Positions 8,985 through 17,573 of a stretch of 64,000 nucleotides of DNA are shown here, piece by piece. A program made the position numbers and the translations under genes. Under the pieces are notes generated by a model, which was given only the letters and a program-made list of their open reading frames with translations, had not been told where the DNA came from and did not search any database. Source of the DNA: an uncultured Bradyrhizobium sp. (GTDB lineage: Bacteria; Pseudomonadota; Alphaproteobacteria; Rhizobiales; Xanthobacteraceae); the NCBI RefSeq assembly GCF_936928535.1, contig NZ_CAKZHY010000098.1, forward strand, positions 124,001 to 188,000, in the 5' to 3' direction. The first letter of the stretch is position 1. Each line of letters opens with the position of its first letter.

Positions 8985-9013
8985 TTGACAAGTATACTGA
9001 TAGTCAGTATACT
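8985..9013 (+). promoter_or_regulatory. Promoter and MarR-type operator of the monooxygenase gene
   Basis: TTGACA at 8985-8990 and TATACT at 9008-9013 are separated by exactly 17 bases, a near-consensus sigma-70 promoter reading toward the monooxygenase. The spacer and -10 box lie within a perfect 10-base inverted repeat, AGTATACTGA-TAG-TCAGTATACT (8991-9013). A repressor bound here would block RNA polymerase directly. The position between the divergent MarR gene and its likely target supports this reading. Confidence 0.85.
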
Positions 9014-9051
9014 GATTAATATTGAAGGGAACGTCAACGGGAGAGGTGCTC

Positions 9052-10974
9052 ATGCAATTCCATCTCAATGGATTCCAGCCGGGCGACCCTGAAATCGCCG
9101 ATCCCGCCGAGCGTGTGCAAGCCGCAGGGGCGACGGGCGCCGTGCCTGGCGAGGTCGATGTCCTCATCGTCGGATGTGGCCCTGCGGGCCTGACACTCGC
9201 GGCACAGCTCGCGCAATTCCCCGACATCAAGACCTGCATCGTCGAGCAGAAGTCGGGCCGGCTCGCAGTCGGCCAGGCCGACGGCATCGCCTGCCGCACC
9301 ATGGAGATGTTCCACGCCTTTGGCTTCAGCGAGCGCGTGCTCAAGGAAGCCTATTGGGTCAACGAGACGACGTTCTGGAAGCCGAACGAGCGGGCACCAG
9401 AGAATATCCTCCGCAGCGGACGTGTACAGGACGTCGAGGACGGGCTGTCGGAATTCCCGCACGTCATCCTCAACCAGGCGCGCATTCATGACGGCTTTCT
9501 CGACGTCATGCGCAAATCGCCGGCCAAGCTCGAACCCTATTACGGCAGGCGCCTGCTCGACCTCGAGGTCGATCCGGCCGCAGGTCCGGCCGATCATGCG
9601 GTGACCGTGCGCCTCGAGCGCCTCGATGGCGCTGATGAGGGCAAGGTCGAGACCATCAAGGCGCGCTACGTGGTCGGCTGCGACGGCGCGCGCAGTACGG
9701 TCCGCAAATCGATTGGCCGCGAGCTGCATGGTGATTCCGCCAACCACGCCTGGGGCGTGATGGACGTGCTGGCGGTAACCGATTTCCCCGATATCCGCTT
9801 CAAGTCCCTGATTCAGTCGGCGAAGGACGGCAGCCTTCTCATCATTCCGCGCGAGGGCGGCTACATGGTTCGCCTCTATGTCGAACTGGCAAAACTCGAT
9901 GTCGGCGAGCGCGTCGCGAGCCGCAACATCACGGCTGAGGACGTGATTGCGAAGGCGCAGCGAATCCTGAAGCCGCATACGCTCGAGGTGAAGGAGATCG
10001 CCTGGTGGTCGGTCTACGAGATCGGCCAGCGCCTGACCGACAAGTTCGACGACGTGCCGGACGCCCAGGTCGCGACGCGGCAGCCGCGCATCTTCATTGC
10101 CGGCGATGCCTGCCACACCCATAGCCCGAAGGCCGGGCAGGGCATGAACGTTTCGATGCAGGACGCCTTCAATCTCGGCTGGAAGCTTGCTGCGGTGCTG
10201 CGGAACCAGAGCGCACCAACTCTGCTGCATTCCTATTCGGCCGAGCGGCAAGCGGTGGCGAAGGAGCTGATCGATTTTGATCGTGAATGGTCCGGGATCT
10301 TGGCCTCGGCGGCCAAGGCCGGCGGCGCCGATGCGGCGAAGACGCAGGATTATTTCGTCAGGCACGGCCGTTACACCGCGGGCACGGCGACGCATTATGC
10401 GCCGTCGATCCTTACCGGCGCGGCCTCGCATCAGCATCTCGCGAAAGGCTTCGTTATCGGCAAGCGCTTCCACTCGGCGCCAGTGATACGGCTCGGAGAT
10501 GCGAAGCCCGTTCATCTCGGCCACGCGGCGCAGGCCGATGGCCGCTTTCGAATCTACGCGTTCTCGGGCGCGGAAGATCCTGGGGCGGCCGACTCCGCCA
10601 TTCGCAGGCTGTGCAATTTTCTTGCTGAAGCCAGGCAATCGCCGCTGGAGCGATATACGCCCGCCGGTTCCGACATCGATGCCGTGATCGATCTCCGGGT
10701 GGTGTTTCAACAGGACCATCGCGAGCTTGCGATCCAGGCGATGCCCGCGCTGTTGCTGCCACGCAAGGGGCGCTACGGTTTGCTCGACTACGAAAAGATG
10801 TTCTGTCCCGACCCGAGGAGCGGCCAGGATATTTTCGCGATGCGCGGCATCGACCGGGAGGCCGGCTGCATGATCGTGGTGCGCCCGGATCAGTACGTTT
10901 CGCAGGTGCTGCCGCTCGATGATTTTGCTGCGCTTGCAGCATATTTCGACGGCTTCATGTTGCAGAAGACCTGA
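9052..10974 (+). CDS. FAD-dependent aromatic monooxygenase, phenol 2-monooxygenase-like
   Basis: A 640-residue enzyme starting at the ATG at 9052, preceded by GGGAGAGG. The dinucleotide-binding motif DVLIVGCGPAGLTLAAQ lies at about residues 36-52, the DG motif is in VVGCDGARSTVRK, and the GD motif is in FIAGDACHTHSPKAGQGMN. The C-terminal third has the thioredoxin-like fold region of phenol hydroxylases (VIVVRPDQYVSQVLPLDD). These class A flavoproteins hydroxylate phenols or related aromatics with NAD(P)H and O2. It is divergent from a MarR gene whose operator overlaps its promoter, so it is probably induced by an aromatic compound. The exact substrate cannot be told. Confidence 0.9.
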   Translation: MQFHLNGFQPGDPEIADPAERVQAAGATGAVPGEVDVLIVGCGPAGLTLAAQLAQFPDIKTCIVEQKSGRLAVGQADGIACRTMEMFHAFGFSERVLKEAYWVNETTFWKPNERAPENILRSGRVQDVEDGLSEFPHVILNQARIHDGFLDVMRKSPAKLEPYYGRRLLDLEVDPAAGPADHAVTVRLERLDGADEGKVETIKARYVVGCDGARSTVRKSIGRELHGDSANHAWGVMDVLAVTDFPDIRFKSLIQSAKDGSLLIIPREGGYMVRLYVELAKLDVGERVASRNITAEDVIAKAQRILKPHTLEVKEIAWWSVYEIGQRLTDKFDDVPDAQVATRQPRIFIAGDACHTHSPKAGQGMNVSMQDAFNLGWKLAAVLRNQSAPTLLHSYSAERQAVAKELIDFDREWSGILASAAKAGGADAAKTQDYFVRHGRYTAGTATHYAPSILTGAASHQHLAKGFVIGKRFHSAPVIRLGDAKPVHLGHAAQADGRFRIYAFSGAEDPGAADSAIRRLCNFLAEARQSPLERYTPAGSDIDAVIDLRVVFQQDHRELAIQAMPALLLPRKGRYGLLDYEKMFCPDPRSGQDIFAMRGIDREAGCMIVVRPDQYVSQVLPLDDFAALAAYFDGFMLQKT

Positions 10975-11114
10975 CGCATGCCCCGCCGATGAATGGCGGA
11001 TGAATATCGAACTCGGTGCAAGCCGCGCATCTCACTCTTTTGGCTGATGCGACGCTCGCGGGCGGAACGCTTTATTCCGCTCGCGCGTTCCGCCTCCCAA
11101 AGGAGGATTTCGCC

Positions 11115-12119
11115 ATGAGACTGAGAACCGCTTTAGTTGCCGCATTGCTGCTTGCGCCGACCGCCGCATTGGCCGCGCCTGGCATCGTCACCGTGTCGAC
11201 CGGTCTGCGCGCCGGTCCGGGTCCGGGCTTTCCGCTGGTTGACCGCGTCCCCGAAGGCGCCCGCGTCAACATCCATGGTTGCCTGCGCGGCAATGCGTGG
11301 TGTGACGTGAGCCTCGCGGACGACCGTGGCTGGGTGTCGTCGCAATATCTCGAATATCTCTACCGCAATCACTACGTCTATCTGCCCGACTATGTCGACG
11401 AGGTCGACGTGCCGGTCGTTCCCTTCGTGCTGAGCTCGTACTGGTCGAGCTATTACGAGGGACGTCCCTGGTATCGCCGCCACGCTTATTGGAATAATTA
11501 CTGGACCTCGCACGAGCGCCTTGCGACGCGGATGACGATTGATCCGCGTGCCGCTCGCATCGGCCGCGCGGCGACGCACGACTCCGCGGTCGCGCTGGAA
11601 CGCGAAGGCGTCCATGGCAAGGGCAATGTCCACGGCGCCGCGATGTCCGGGCGGGATGCTGCAACGGCACGGCGTGACGCTGCGATCGTGCGGCGCGATG
11701 CTGCCATCACCAAGCCTGGCGCTGCGGTGACGGCCGACCGGGCCGGCGCGGCGCGAAGCGAGCGCATGGCCCATGAGCGGACTGCCGTGCAAGGGCGCAA
11801 TCCCCGTGATGCGCAGGCGCGCATGATGCACGAGCCGGCAGCGGCCCGGGCTGCGGCGGCACGCCCGCAGCCGATGGCGCGTGGACATGAAGCGCCGCGC
11901 GTGTCGGCTGCGCCTGCGGCCCGACCGGCAATGCCGCATATGGCTCAGCCCAATGTCAGCCACGGTGCGCCCATGAATGCCCACGCGCAGATGCCGGCGC
12001 CGCGTCCGGCTGCACCCGCGCCGGCAGCGGCCATGCCGCATCCGGGCGGTGGTGGCGCTCCGCACGTCAACGCCGCTCCGCATGGTGGTGGGCCCGCCGG
12101 CGGTCACGAGAAGCACTAG
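11115..12119 (+). CDS. Exported SH3b-domain protein with Ala/Met/His-rich tail
   Basis: A 334-residue protein; AGGAGGA lies just upstream of the ATG at 11115. A signal peptide (MRLRTALVAALLLAPTAALA) is followed by a bacterial SH3 domain (VSTGLRAGPGPGFPLVDRVPEG, CDVSLADDRGWVSSQYL). Next come an aromatic Tyr/Trp-rich stretch (SSYWSSYYEGRPWYRRHAYW) and a long low-complexity tail of Ala, Met, His, Pro and Arg containing the repeat RRDAA. Bacterial SH3 domains often bind cell-wall peptides, so a periplasmic wall-associated role is plausible. The tail may be disordered. Confidence 0.8.
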   Translation: MRLRTALVAALLLAPTAALAAPGIVTVSTGLRAGPGPGFPLVDRVPEGARVNIHGCLRGNAWCDVSLADDRGWVSSQYLEYLYRNHYVYLPDYVDEVDVPVVPFVLSSYWSSYYEGRPWYRRHAYWNNYWTSHERLATRMTIDPRAARIGRAATHDSAVALEREGVHGKGNVHGAAMSGRDAATARRDAAIVRRDAAITKPGAAVTADRAGAARSERMAHERTAVQGRNPRDAQARMMHEPAAARAAAARPQPMARGHEAPRVSAAPAARPAMPHMAQPNVSHGAPMNAHAQMPAPRPAAPAPAAAMPHPGGGGAPHVNAAPHGGGPAGGHEKH

Positions 12120-12131
12120 CATTCGCCTACG

Positions 12132-12159
12132 AAAGCCCGGCGCTCGCGCCGGGCTTTTT
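12132..12159 (+). terminator. Rho-independent terminator
   Basis: A GC-rich hairpin (AAGCCCGGCGC and GCGCCGGGCTT arms) is followed by TTTTTG. It begins 13 bases after the stop of the SH3b gene, a textbook position. Confidence 0.85.
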
Positions 12160-12288
12160 GTTTGGTTGGCGTGAGTTCCGTGCGCGTACAATTTAAAACG
12201 GTTCTTCGCGGGCAGATTTCATCGATCGTAAGATGTGTACTCAAAGATGTAAGCATCCACTCGGGGCAGCGGGGCACGGGAGGATGAT

Positions 12289-12567
12289 ATGAGACAGAGT
12301 CAGGCGGAGTCGCGCCGCCAAAGTGTCGCGAAGCGGTCGATGACGAGAGAGGCCAAGCAACTGGCCGGACTGATTGCCGGCTTGCGCAAATCCCTTGATG
12401 GCATCCACAAGGAGCGGGCGAGCGCAAAACTCTCCGGCGCCGAGATGGGCATGCTCGACGAGCGTCGCAACAATCTGTTGCTCACCATTGCGGCCCTGGA
12501 TGACCGTCTGTCGGCCGTGCAGGGTCTGATAGATCTGGGCCGGCCACATGTGATCCGCGTCCACTGA
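12289..12567 (+). CDS. Small helical hypothetical protein
   Basis: A 92-residue basic/helical protein with GGGAGGATGAT immediately upstream of its ATG. The first 20 residues are basic (RRQSVAKRSMTREAK), followed by two probable helices (LAGLIAGLRKSLDGIHKERA and MLDERRNNLLLTIAALDDRL) suggesting a coiled-coil or helical hairpin. There is no signal peptide. Function unknown. Confidence 0.7.
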   Translation: MRQSQAESRRQSVAKRSMTREAKQLAGLIAGLRKSLDGIHKERASAKLSGAEMGMLDERRNNLLLTIAALDDRLSAVQGLIDLGRPHVIRVH

Positions 12568-12849
12568 GCGGATCGGGCACCATCGGTTCTGTCGCGGCGG
12601 CGATAGGCCGGAGCCCTGCTGGCAGCTTTAGGCACCTGCGCATCCGCAGGCGGGCCCTCGAACCAGCCCCCGGCAAGCAGAATCACATTCAAGATGCAGC
12701 ACGTGACGAGGCGCCATCGTTCCGAAGGAGCCGGTGCCTGCTCACAATGCTGCCGCGGACGGCACCAAATTGCCACGCTCCCGGCGAATTGCCGCCAAAG
12801 GCCGCTGCCACGACGACATCGGGTGCAGGGCAACGCAAAGGGATGCGCA

Positions 12850-13029
12850 TTGGCCTATAAAATGATCGCAGAACGCGACAATGAGAAGTACAGTTTTGCC
12901 CGCGAGAGCCGATTGCTCATCGTGGCGAAGGCGAAGGTGTGGGCAAGCGAAGGGTGGCGGGTTGTCATCACCGATCAGGACGGCAAGGCCTACGCGCCGC
13001 CGGAGTTCGATCAGTTGCTGGCGGCTTGA
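12850..13029 (+). CDS. Small conserved hypothetical protein
   Basis: A 59-residue protein ending in KVWASEGWRVVITDQDGKAY, a compact alpha/beta pattern. I place the start at TTG 12850 (reading AYKMIAERDNEKYSFARES) because AAAGGG lies about 7 bases upstream; ATG 12862 is the alternative. Codons further upstream look non-coding. Many short Bradyrhizobium proteins share this look. Function unknown. Confidence 0.55.
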   Translation: MAYKMIAERDNEKYSFARESRLLIVAKAKVWASEGWRVVITDQDGKAYAPPEFDQLLAA

Positions 13030-13054
13030 CCGCAGGACGGGCCGGGGAACGACA

Positions 13055-13435
13055 TTGAGATCGCTCATTCGACCGGGGCGCGAGGTCATCGCGCCTCTGC
13101 TGGTTTTCGGCACCATTGCTGCGGCCGCCGCGGTGCTGACGACGCCTTTTGTCTCCGCGCAAAATCTCGACGCCGGCAAATCGCCCGAAAAGCTGTTCGC
13201 CGACGACTGCGCGACTTGCCATCGCAGCCCGCGCGGTCTTGCCAAGGGGCGCTACACCCTGACGCTGTCCTGGTTCCTCCAGGATCATTATTCGGCCGGC
13301 TCGGATACTGCGAAGGCGCTCGCGGCCTATCTCGTATCCGTTGACACGCCGCCTGCGGGCCCGGCGCCGAAGCCCGGACCCAAACAAGCGAAATCCAAAC
13401 CGCGTCCGCCCAAGCCTGCTGTGCAGGGCCAATAG
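13055..13435 (+). CDS. Exported monohaem cytochrome-like protein
   Basis: A 126-residue protein from TTG 13055 (GGGGAA upstream), since no ATG lies near the natural N terminus. A hydrophobic export/anchor segment (VIAPLLVFGTIAAAAAVLTTPFVSA) is followed by one haem-binding CATCH motif in LFADDCATCHRSPRGLAKG, and ends in a Pro/Lys-rich tail (KPRPPKPA). No obvious distal methionine ligand is visible. It could be a c-type cytochrome or a remnant electron carrier. The reading frame is open further upstream but overlaps the preceding small gene. Confidence 0.65.
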   Translation: MRSLIRPGREVIAPLLVFGTIAAAAAVLTTPFVSAQNLDAGKSPEKLFADDCATCHRSPRGLAKGRYTLTLSWFLQDHYSAGSDTAKALAAYLVSVDTPPAGPAPKPGPKQAKSKPRPPKPAVQGQ

Positions 13436-13443
13436 CAGCCTGA

Positions 13444-14016
13444 TTACTGGCGCCGATAGGTCTGTGCGAGCAGGCGGTCGTGCACGGCGCGCAGATCGGC
13501 GTTCATGCGGGTCTGTCCCGTCGTGACGAAGGACAGCCAGGCGCCATCGGCGGCCAGACGGACGATCTGGAGCTCCGGCGCCGCGTCCGTGGCGCGATGC
13601 CGCTTCAGGCGCGCCTTCATCCAGTCGTTCCAGAGCCGGCGCAAGGACGGATCTGTGACGGCCACCATGCTCAATGTTGCCCAGGGCGTCGTGAAGCCGA
13701 ACGCCTTTCCGGTGAATACGGCATTCACATAGGCGCGCGTAAAACTGCCGCGCGGTTTGGGGTCCGCTTGAACAGCGGCGTCGATCTCGGCGTCGACACG
13801 AACGAGCAGATCGGCGAACAGGCCCTCGATCAGCGCCTGCTTGCTTCCAAAATGGTGAAACAAACCGCCCTTGGTGACGCCGGCGGCCGCCGCCACCGCC
13901 TGGATCGTGATGCCAGAGACACCGTGGTCCATCGCGATCGTTGCCGCGCAGTTGAGCAGGGCGCGCCGCACCTGCTCGGGCTGCTTGGCGCGGGTATAGG
14001 CGCTCGCCGGCATCAA
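13444..14016 (-). CDS. TetR/AcrR-family transcriptional regulator
   Basis: A 190-residue protein with an N-terminal TetR helix-turn-helix (residues about 15-60: ALLNCAATIAMDHGVSGITI, VAAAAGVTKGGLFHHFGSKQ). The C-terminal helical domain is the ligand pocket. Its ATG overlaps the stop of the upstream SMR efflux gene (ATGA), so the two are cotranscribed and translationally coupled. It probably represses this efflux operon and senses a cationic drug or dye. Confidence 0.92.
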   Translation of the reverse strand: MMPASAYTRAKQPEQVRRALLNCAATIAMDHGVSGITIQAVAAAAGVTKGGLFHHFGSKQALIEGLFADLLVRVDAEIDAAVQADPKPRGSFTRAYVNAVFTGKAFGFTTPWATLSMVAVTDPSLRRLWNDWMKARLKRHRATDAAPELQIVRLAADGAWLSFVTTGQTRMNADLRAVHDRLLAQTYRRQ

Positions 14017-14357
14017 TGCGCCGTCGTCTGCGAGAACAGGTTGATGACCACGACGCCCGAGACGATCAGGCCGATGCCGACGAAGGCCGCGGCGTCCAGC
14101 ATCTGGCGGAACAGCACGAAGGAGACGGTGGCGGTCAGGATGATGCCGACCCCGCCCCAGATCGCATAGGCGACGCTCAAAGGGATCACCCGGATCGCGA
14201 CCGACAGCGCGTAGAACGACGCGACATAGAACAGCACCATCGCCAGCGTCGGCCAGGGTCGCGTGAACTGCGCGGACCGCTGCAAAAAGGCGGACGCCGT
14301 CACTTCGAACACGATGGCGAGGGCAAGCGCTGCATAGGAGGTGAAGGCGGACGTCAT
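14013..14357 (-). CDS. Small multidrug resistance (SMR) efflux protein
   Basis: A 114-residue protein with four transmembrane helices, the SMR size. The glutamate of the first helix (AIVFEVTASAFLQRS) corresponds to the essential SMR Glu14. The conserved PLSVAYAIWGGVGII stretch marks helix 3, and the last helix ends in VVINLF. It would export quaternary cations in exchange for protons as a dimer. The start at 14357 (MTSAFTSY) is preferred over a longer frame without membrane character. It overlaps a downstream TetR gene by four bases. Confidence 0.9.
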   Translation of the reverse strand: MTSAFTSYAALALAIVFEVTASAFLQRSAQFTRPWPTLAMVLFYVASFYALSVAIRVIPLSVAYAIWGGVGIILTATVSFVLFRQMLDAAAFVGIGLIVSGVVVINLFSQTTAH

Positions 14358-14564
14358 GGCGATCTCGAGGGTGCGCGAGAAAGATACCGCGCGGTAGGTA
14401 TGTTTAGCACACGCGACATGGCTTTTGTCGGGAGCAGGTATCACGTGTGAGTGACGAGCCTGCGACAAGGCGAAACGTGAGGATTTTCGGCGGCCGACAG
14501 CGCAAAGCCGCCGCACGACGAATCGTGCGGCGGCTCCGGGACGAGCGATATGTTCGATGCGGCT

Positions 14565-15229
14565 CTAACCGATCCGCACGGAGAGCTCGACATCCTCCGC
14601 GAAGGGTGTGGACATGTAGCCGCTGCCGGGCGCGCGCACGCGCGCCAGATAGTCGGGGCTGTCGTCGGCATTGTCGGCCACGACGATCGCGCCCGGCCTC
14701 AAGCGGTCTTCGACCAGATCGAGGATCTCGGGATAGAGCGCCTTGGCACCGTCGAGCAGCACGAGGTCGATCTGATCAGGCAGATCGACGCTCAGCGTCT
14801 TCAGCGCATCGCCTTCGCGGATTTCGACGAGGTCGATCAGCCCGCCGTCCCTGAGGTGCTCGCGGGCCCGGGCTGCCTTGGATGGTTCGAATTCGCTGGT
14901 GATGAGGAGCCCGCCTCCATTGTCGCGCAAGGCTGCGGCCAAATGCAGGGCTGAGATGCCGAACGAGGTGCCGAACTCGACGATTGCCCTGGCGCGCGAG
15001 CTTCGCGCCAGCATGTACAGCAGACTGCCTGTCTCGCGCGAGACGGCGAGCGGCGCGTCCTTCAGGCGTGCGTGAGGTCGCGGTAACTGGTCTTGCTTTG
15101 CATCATGCTGACGCGATCGGCGTCGTTGACATCGGCGAAGGCGGCTTGCAGGACGCCGCGAGCTGCTTCGTCCTGGTCGAACAGACGATCCAGCAGCGGT
15201 GCAAGCGATGTAATCGTTGGGGTGGTCAT
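14565..15229 (-). pseudogene. SAM-dependent O-methyltransferase, split by a one-base frameshift
   Basis: The natural start is ATG 15229 (MTTPTITSLAPLLDRLFDQD), and that frame ends at TGA 15064-15062 after 55 residues. The rest continues in another frame: RLKDAPLAVSRETGSLLYML runs into EFGTSFGISALHLAAAL (SAM motif I), LVLLDGAK and IVVADNADD to the stop at 14565. The two frames differ by one missing base near 15062-15075, so two parts of one roughly 221-residue class I methyltransferase are separated. Either the gene is broken or there is a base-call error. It is divergent from a TetR gene at 15328, which probably controlled it. Confidence 0.8.
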
Positions 15230-15327
15230 GAGGTGTCTCCAGGGAGCACGGCGGAGGGCGTGCTTGCGTGCGAATCGAAATACGACTAATTCGTCGCGTT
15301 TCCTATTCGCATTCCCCCGGGAGCGTC

Positions 15328-15972
15328 ATGGCCGATCGTCGAAGTCGTTCAGTTTCCTCACGAAAACAGCCGCAACAGGCTCGCTCTAGCGAGCTCGTTG
15401 CGGCCATTCTCGACGCTGCGGTTCAGGTTCTGGCGAAGGAAGGCGCGCAACGCTTCACCACCGCACGGGTGGCGGAGCGAGCCGGGGTGAGCGTCGGCTC
15501 GCTCTATCAATATTTTCCGAACAAGGCGGCGATCCTGTTCCGCCTGCAAAGCGACGAATGGCGCAGCACGAGCGAGCTTCTTCGCGGCATTTTGGCGGAC
15601 CGGACGCAGCCGCCGCCGGCGCGGCTGCGCGCACTCGTCCACGCCTTCATCCGCTCGGAATGCGAGGAGGCCGCGATCCGCGGCGCGCTCAGCGATGCCG
15701 CGCCGCTCTACCGCGATGCGCCCGAGGCGCAGGAGGCACGCGCGGCCGGCGAGGGCATCGTTGCGGCCTTCATGCGCGAAGCACTCCCGAAGGCCTCGGA
15801 GGCAACCCGCGAGCTCGCCGGGGAGCTGATCAAGACGACGATGGCTGAGGTTGGCAAGCGCTTCTCGGAGACACCGCGCAGTGAGGCTGAAATCACCCGT
15901 CACGCTGACGGTCTGGCGGACATGTTCTGCGCCTATCTCAGCGAGTTGGCGCACCGCGGACGTCATTCCTGA
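15328..15972 (+). CDS. TetR/AcrR-family transcriptional regulator
   Basis: A 214-residue protein starting at ATG 15328 (MADRRSRS) with GGGAGC upstream. The HTH lies at about residues 25-70 (ILDAAVQVLAKEGAQRFTTA, VAERAGVSVGSLYQYFPNKA). The C-terminal ligand domain is of the common TetR_C type. It is divergent from the frameshifted methyltransferase gene. The intergenic region contains CGAC-TAATTC-GTCG near 15286-15299, a short symmetric candidate operator. Confidence 0.92.
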   Translation: MADRRSRSVSSRKQPQQARSSELVAAILDAAVQVLAKEGAQRFTTARVAERAGVSVGSLYQYFPNKAAILFRLQSDEWRSTSELLRGILADRTQPPPARLRALVHAFIRSECEEAAIRGALSDAAPLYRDAPEAQEARAAGEGIVAAFMREALPKASEATRELAGELIKTTMAEVGKRFSETPRSEAEITRHADGLADMFCAYLSELAHRGRHS

Positions 15973-16058
15973 CATCTGCGTTTGCGGCCCAATATCATTC
16001 GGATTCGGTCCGATCATGGGTTAGCCTCGCATCGTCCTGTCAGATCGAGTGCCGCGCC

Positions 16059-16700
16059 ATGCATGTCCTTCGGCCCCAGTTTCGCATCGAAGAACAGCAC
16101 GCGCTCGAGTTTGCGCGCCGGCGCGGTTTCGGCGTGATCGTCGCGGCCGATGGGAATGGCCCGCGCGCCTCGCACGTGCCGTTCGTGCTGGACCAGCGCG
16201 ATGGGCGCGCCATCGTGCAAGTCCATTTCACGGCCAGGAACCCGCTGGTTGAGCTCGCCGACGGCGTCAGGCGCTTCCTGCTGATCGTCGCCGGGGATGA
16301 CGCCTACATCTCCAACGACTGGTACGCCTCGCCTGACAATGTCTCGACCTGGCTCTACGAGGCTGTTCATTTGTCGGGCGTGGCCCATTTGTGCGGGCAT
16401 GACGAGAACCGCGGTCACGGGGATACGCTGCTGGCCACCGCCGAGGCGCGGCTGCCGAAACAGCCTTGGGGTCTCGCGCGGATGGAGCCCGAAAAGCGCG
16501 AGACCATGCTGGCTGCGATCCGCGTCATCGACATCGTGGTCGATCAAATCGAAGGGCAGGCCAAGCTCAACCAGCACAAGAGCGATGCCGACCACGTCGC
16601 GGTCGCCGGTCAATTGGCGCGGTCGGAGGAAAGCGGGCATCGGCGGCTGGCGCGGAAGCTGCGGGCGCTGCGGCCGGGACTCGCGTACGATTTTTCGTGA
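16059..16700 (+). CDS. PaiB-like FMN-binding negative regulator
   Basis: A 213-residue protein matching the PaiB family. It has the N-terminal MHVLRPQFRIEE, a flavin-reductase-like split barrel (FGVIVAADGNGPRASHVPFVL), the VHFTARNPL motif, YISNDWYAS and a C-terminal helical part with QIEGQAKLNQHKSDAD. PaiB was described in Bacillus as affecting sporulation and protease genes; homologues bind FMN. It ends 48 bases before pdxY on the same strand. A common link to B6/flavin metabolism is only a guess. Confidence 0.88.
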   Translation: MHVLRPQFRIEEQHALEFARRRGFGVIVAADGNGPRASHVPFVLDQRDGRAIVQVHFTARNPLVELADGVRRFLLIVAGDDAYISNDWYASPDNVSTWLYEAVHLSGVAHLCGHDENRGHGDTLLATAEARLPKQPWGLARMEPEKRETMLAAIRVIDIVVDQIEGQAKLNQHKSDADHVAVAGQLARSEESGHRRLARKLRALRPGLAYDFS

Positions 16701-16748
16701 ACCCGACTGCGCTTGCCGCACCCGGGTTTTGATCCTACGGACCTTTGC

Positions 16749-17573
16749 ATGCTCGTCATCTCGATTCAAAGCCAGGTGGTCCACGGCCATGTCGGCAACA
16801 GCGCGGCCGTTCATGCCATGCAGGCGGAAGGCGTCAACGTCGCCGCCGTGCCGACGACGTTGCTCTCGAACCATCCGCGCTATCCCACCTTGCGCGGGCG
16901 GGTTCTCGACGCCGAGCTGGTCGCCGATTTGCTGAGAGGCGTCGAGGAGCGAGACCTGGTCGATGAGGCCGCTGTGCTCGTCACCGGCTATCTCGGCTCA
17001 CCCGACAACGCCGTCGTCATCGCCGATTTTGTGGAACGGGCGCTGTCGCGCAATGCCAGGCTCCGCTATCTCTGCGATCCCGTGATCGGCGACGATGGTC
17101 GCGTCTACGTCGCTGAGGGCATTCTGGATGTAGTTCGGCGCCGCCTTTTGCCTGCGGCACACTTGATCACGCCAAACCAGTTCGAGCTCGAGCTGCTCGC
17201 CGGCGTCAAGATTACCGATACCGAGGGCCTGCGCGCCGCAGCGGCGGCGCTTGCGGGGAAACACCGGATCGATGTCGTCGCAACCGGCTGTACGCTGGTG
17301 GACACGCCCTCGGGGCAGGTGGAGACGATCCTGTGTGCTGACGGGCGATTGTCGCGCTTTGCGACGCCGCGCCTGCCGATCCGCCCCTATGGCACCGGCG
17401 ATCTGCTGACCGGCCTGATCGCGGCGCATCTTGCCAAGGGCACGGCGATCGAGACCGCGGTGCGGCTTGCGGTCGAAACTGTTTTTGCCGTGCTCGTTCG
17501 TACCCAAGCAGCAGGGTCGGCCGAAATGTGTCTCGTGCCGCTGCCTGCGTCAGGCACTCAAGGTCCGGATTAG
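16749..17573 (+). CDS. pdxY: Pyridoxal kinase PdxY
   Basis: A 274-residue ribokinase-fold protein. The start MLVISIQSQVVHGHVGNSAA is the canonical pyridoxal kinase N terminus (QSxVxxGxVGNSAA). DPVIGDDGRVYVAEG and the anion-hole/catalytic RPYGTGDLLTGLI (with catalytic Asp) are present. It phosphorylates pyridoxal to PLP in the salvage pathway. Its stop overlaps by four bases the stop of the convergent exported protein at 17570. Confidence 0.93.
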   Translation: MLVISIQSQVVHGHVGNSAAVHAMQAEGVNVAAVPTTLLSNHPRYPTLRGRVLDAELVADLLRGVEERDLVDEAAVLVTGYLGSPDNAVVIADFVERALSRNARLRYLCDPVIGDDGRVYVAEGILDVVRRRLLPAAHLITPNQFELELLAGVKITDTEGLRAAAAALAGKHRIDVVATGCTLVDTPSGQVETILCADGRLSRFATPRLPIRPYGTGDLLTGLIAAHLAKGTAIETAVRLAVETVFAVLVRTQAAGSAEMCLVPLPASGTQGPD

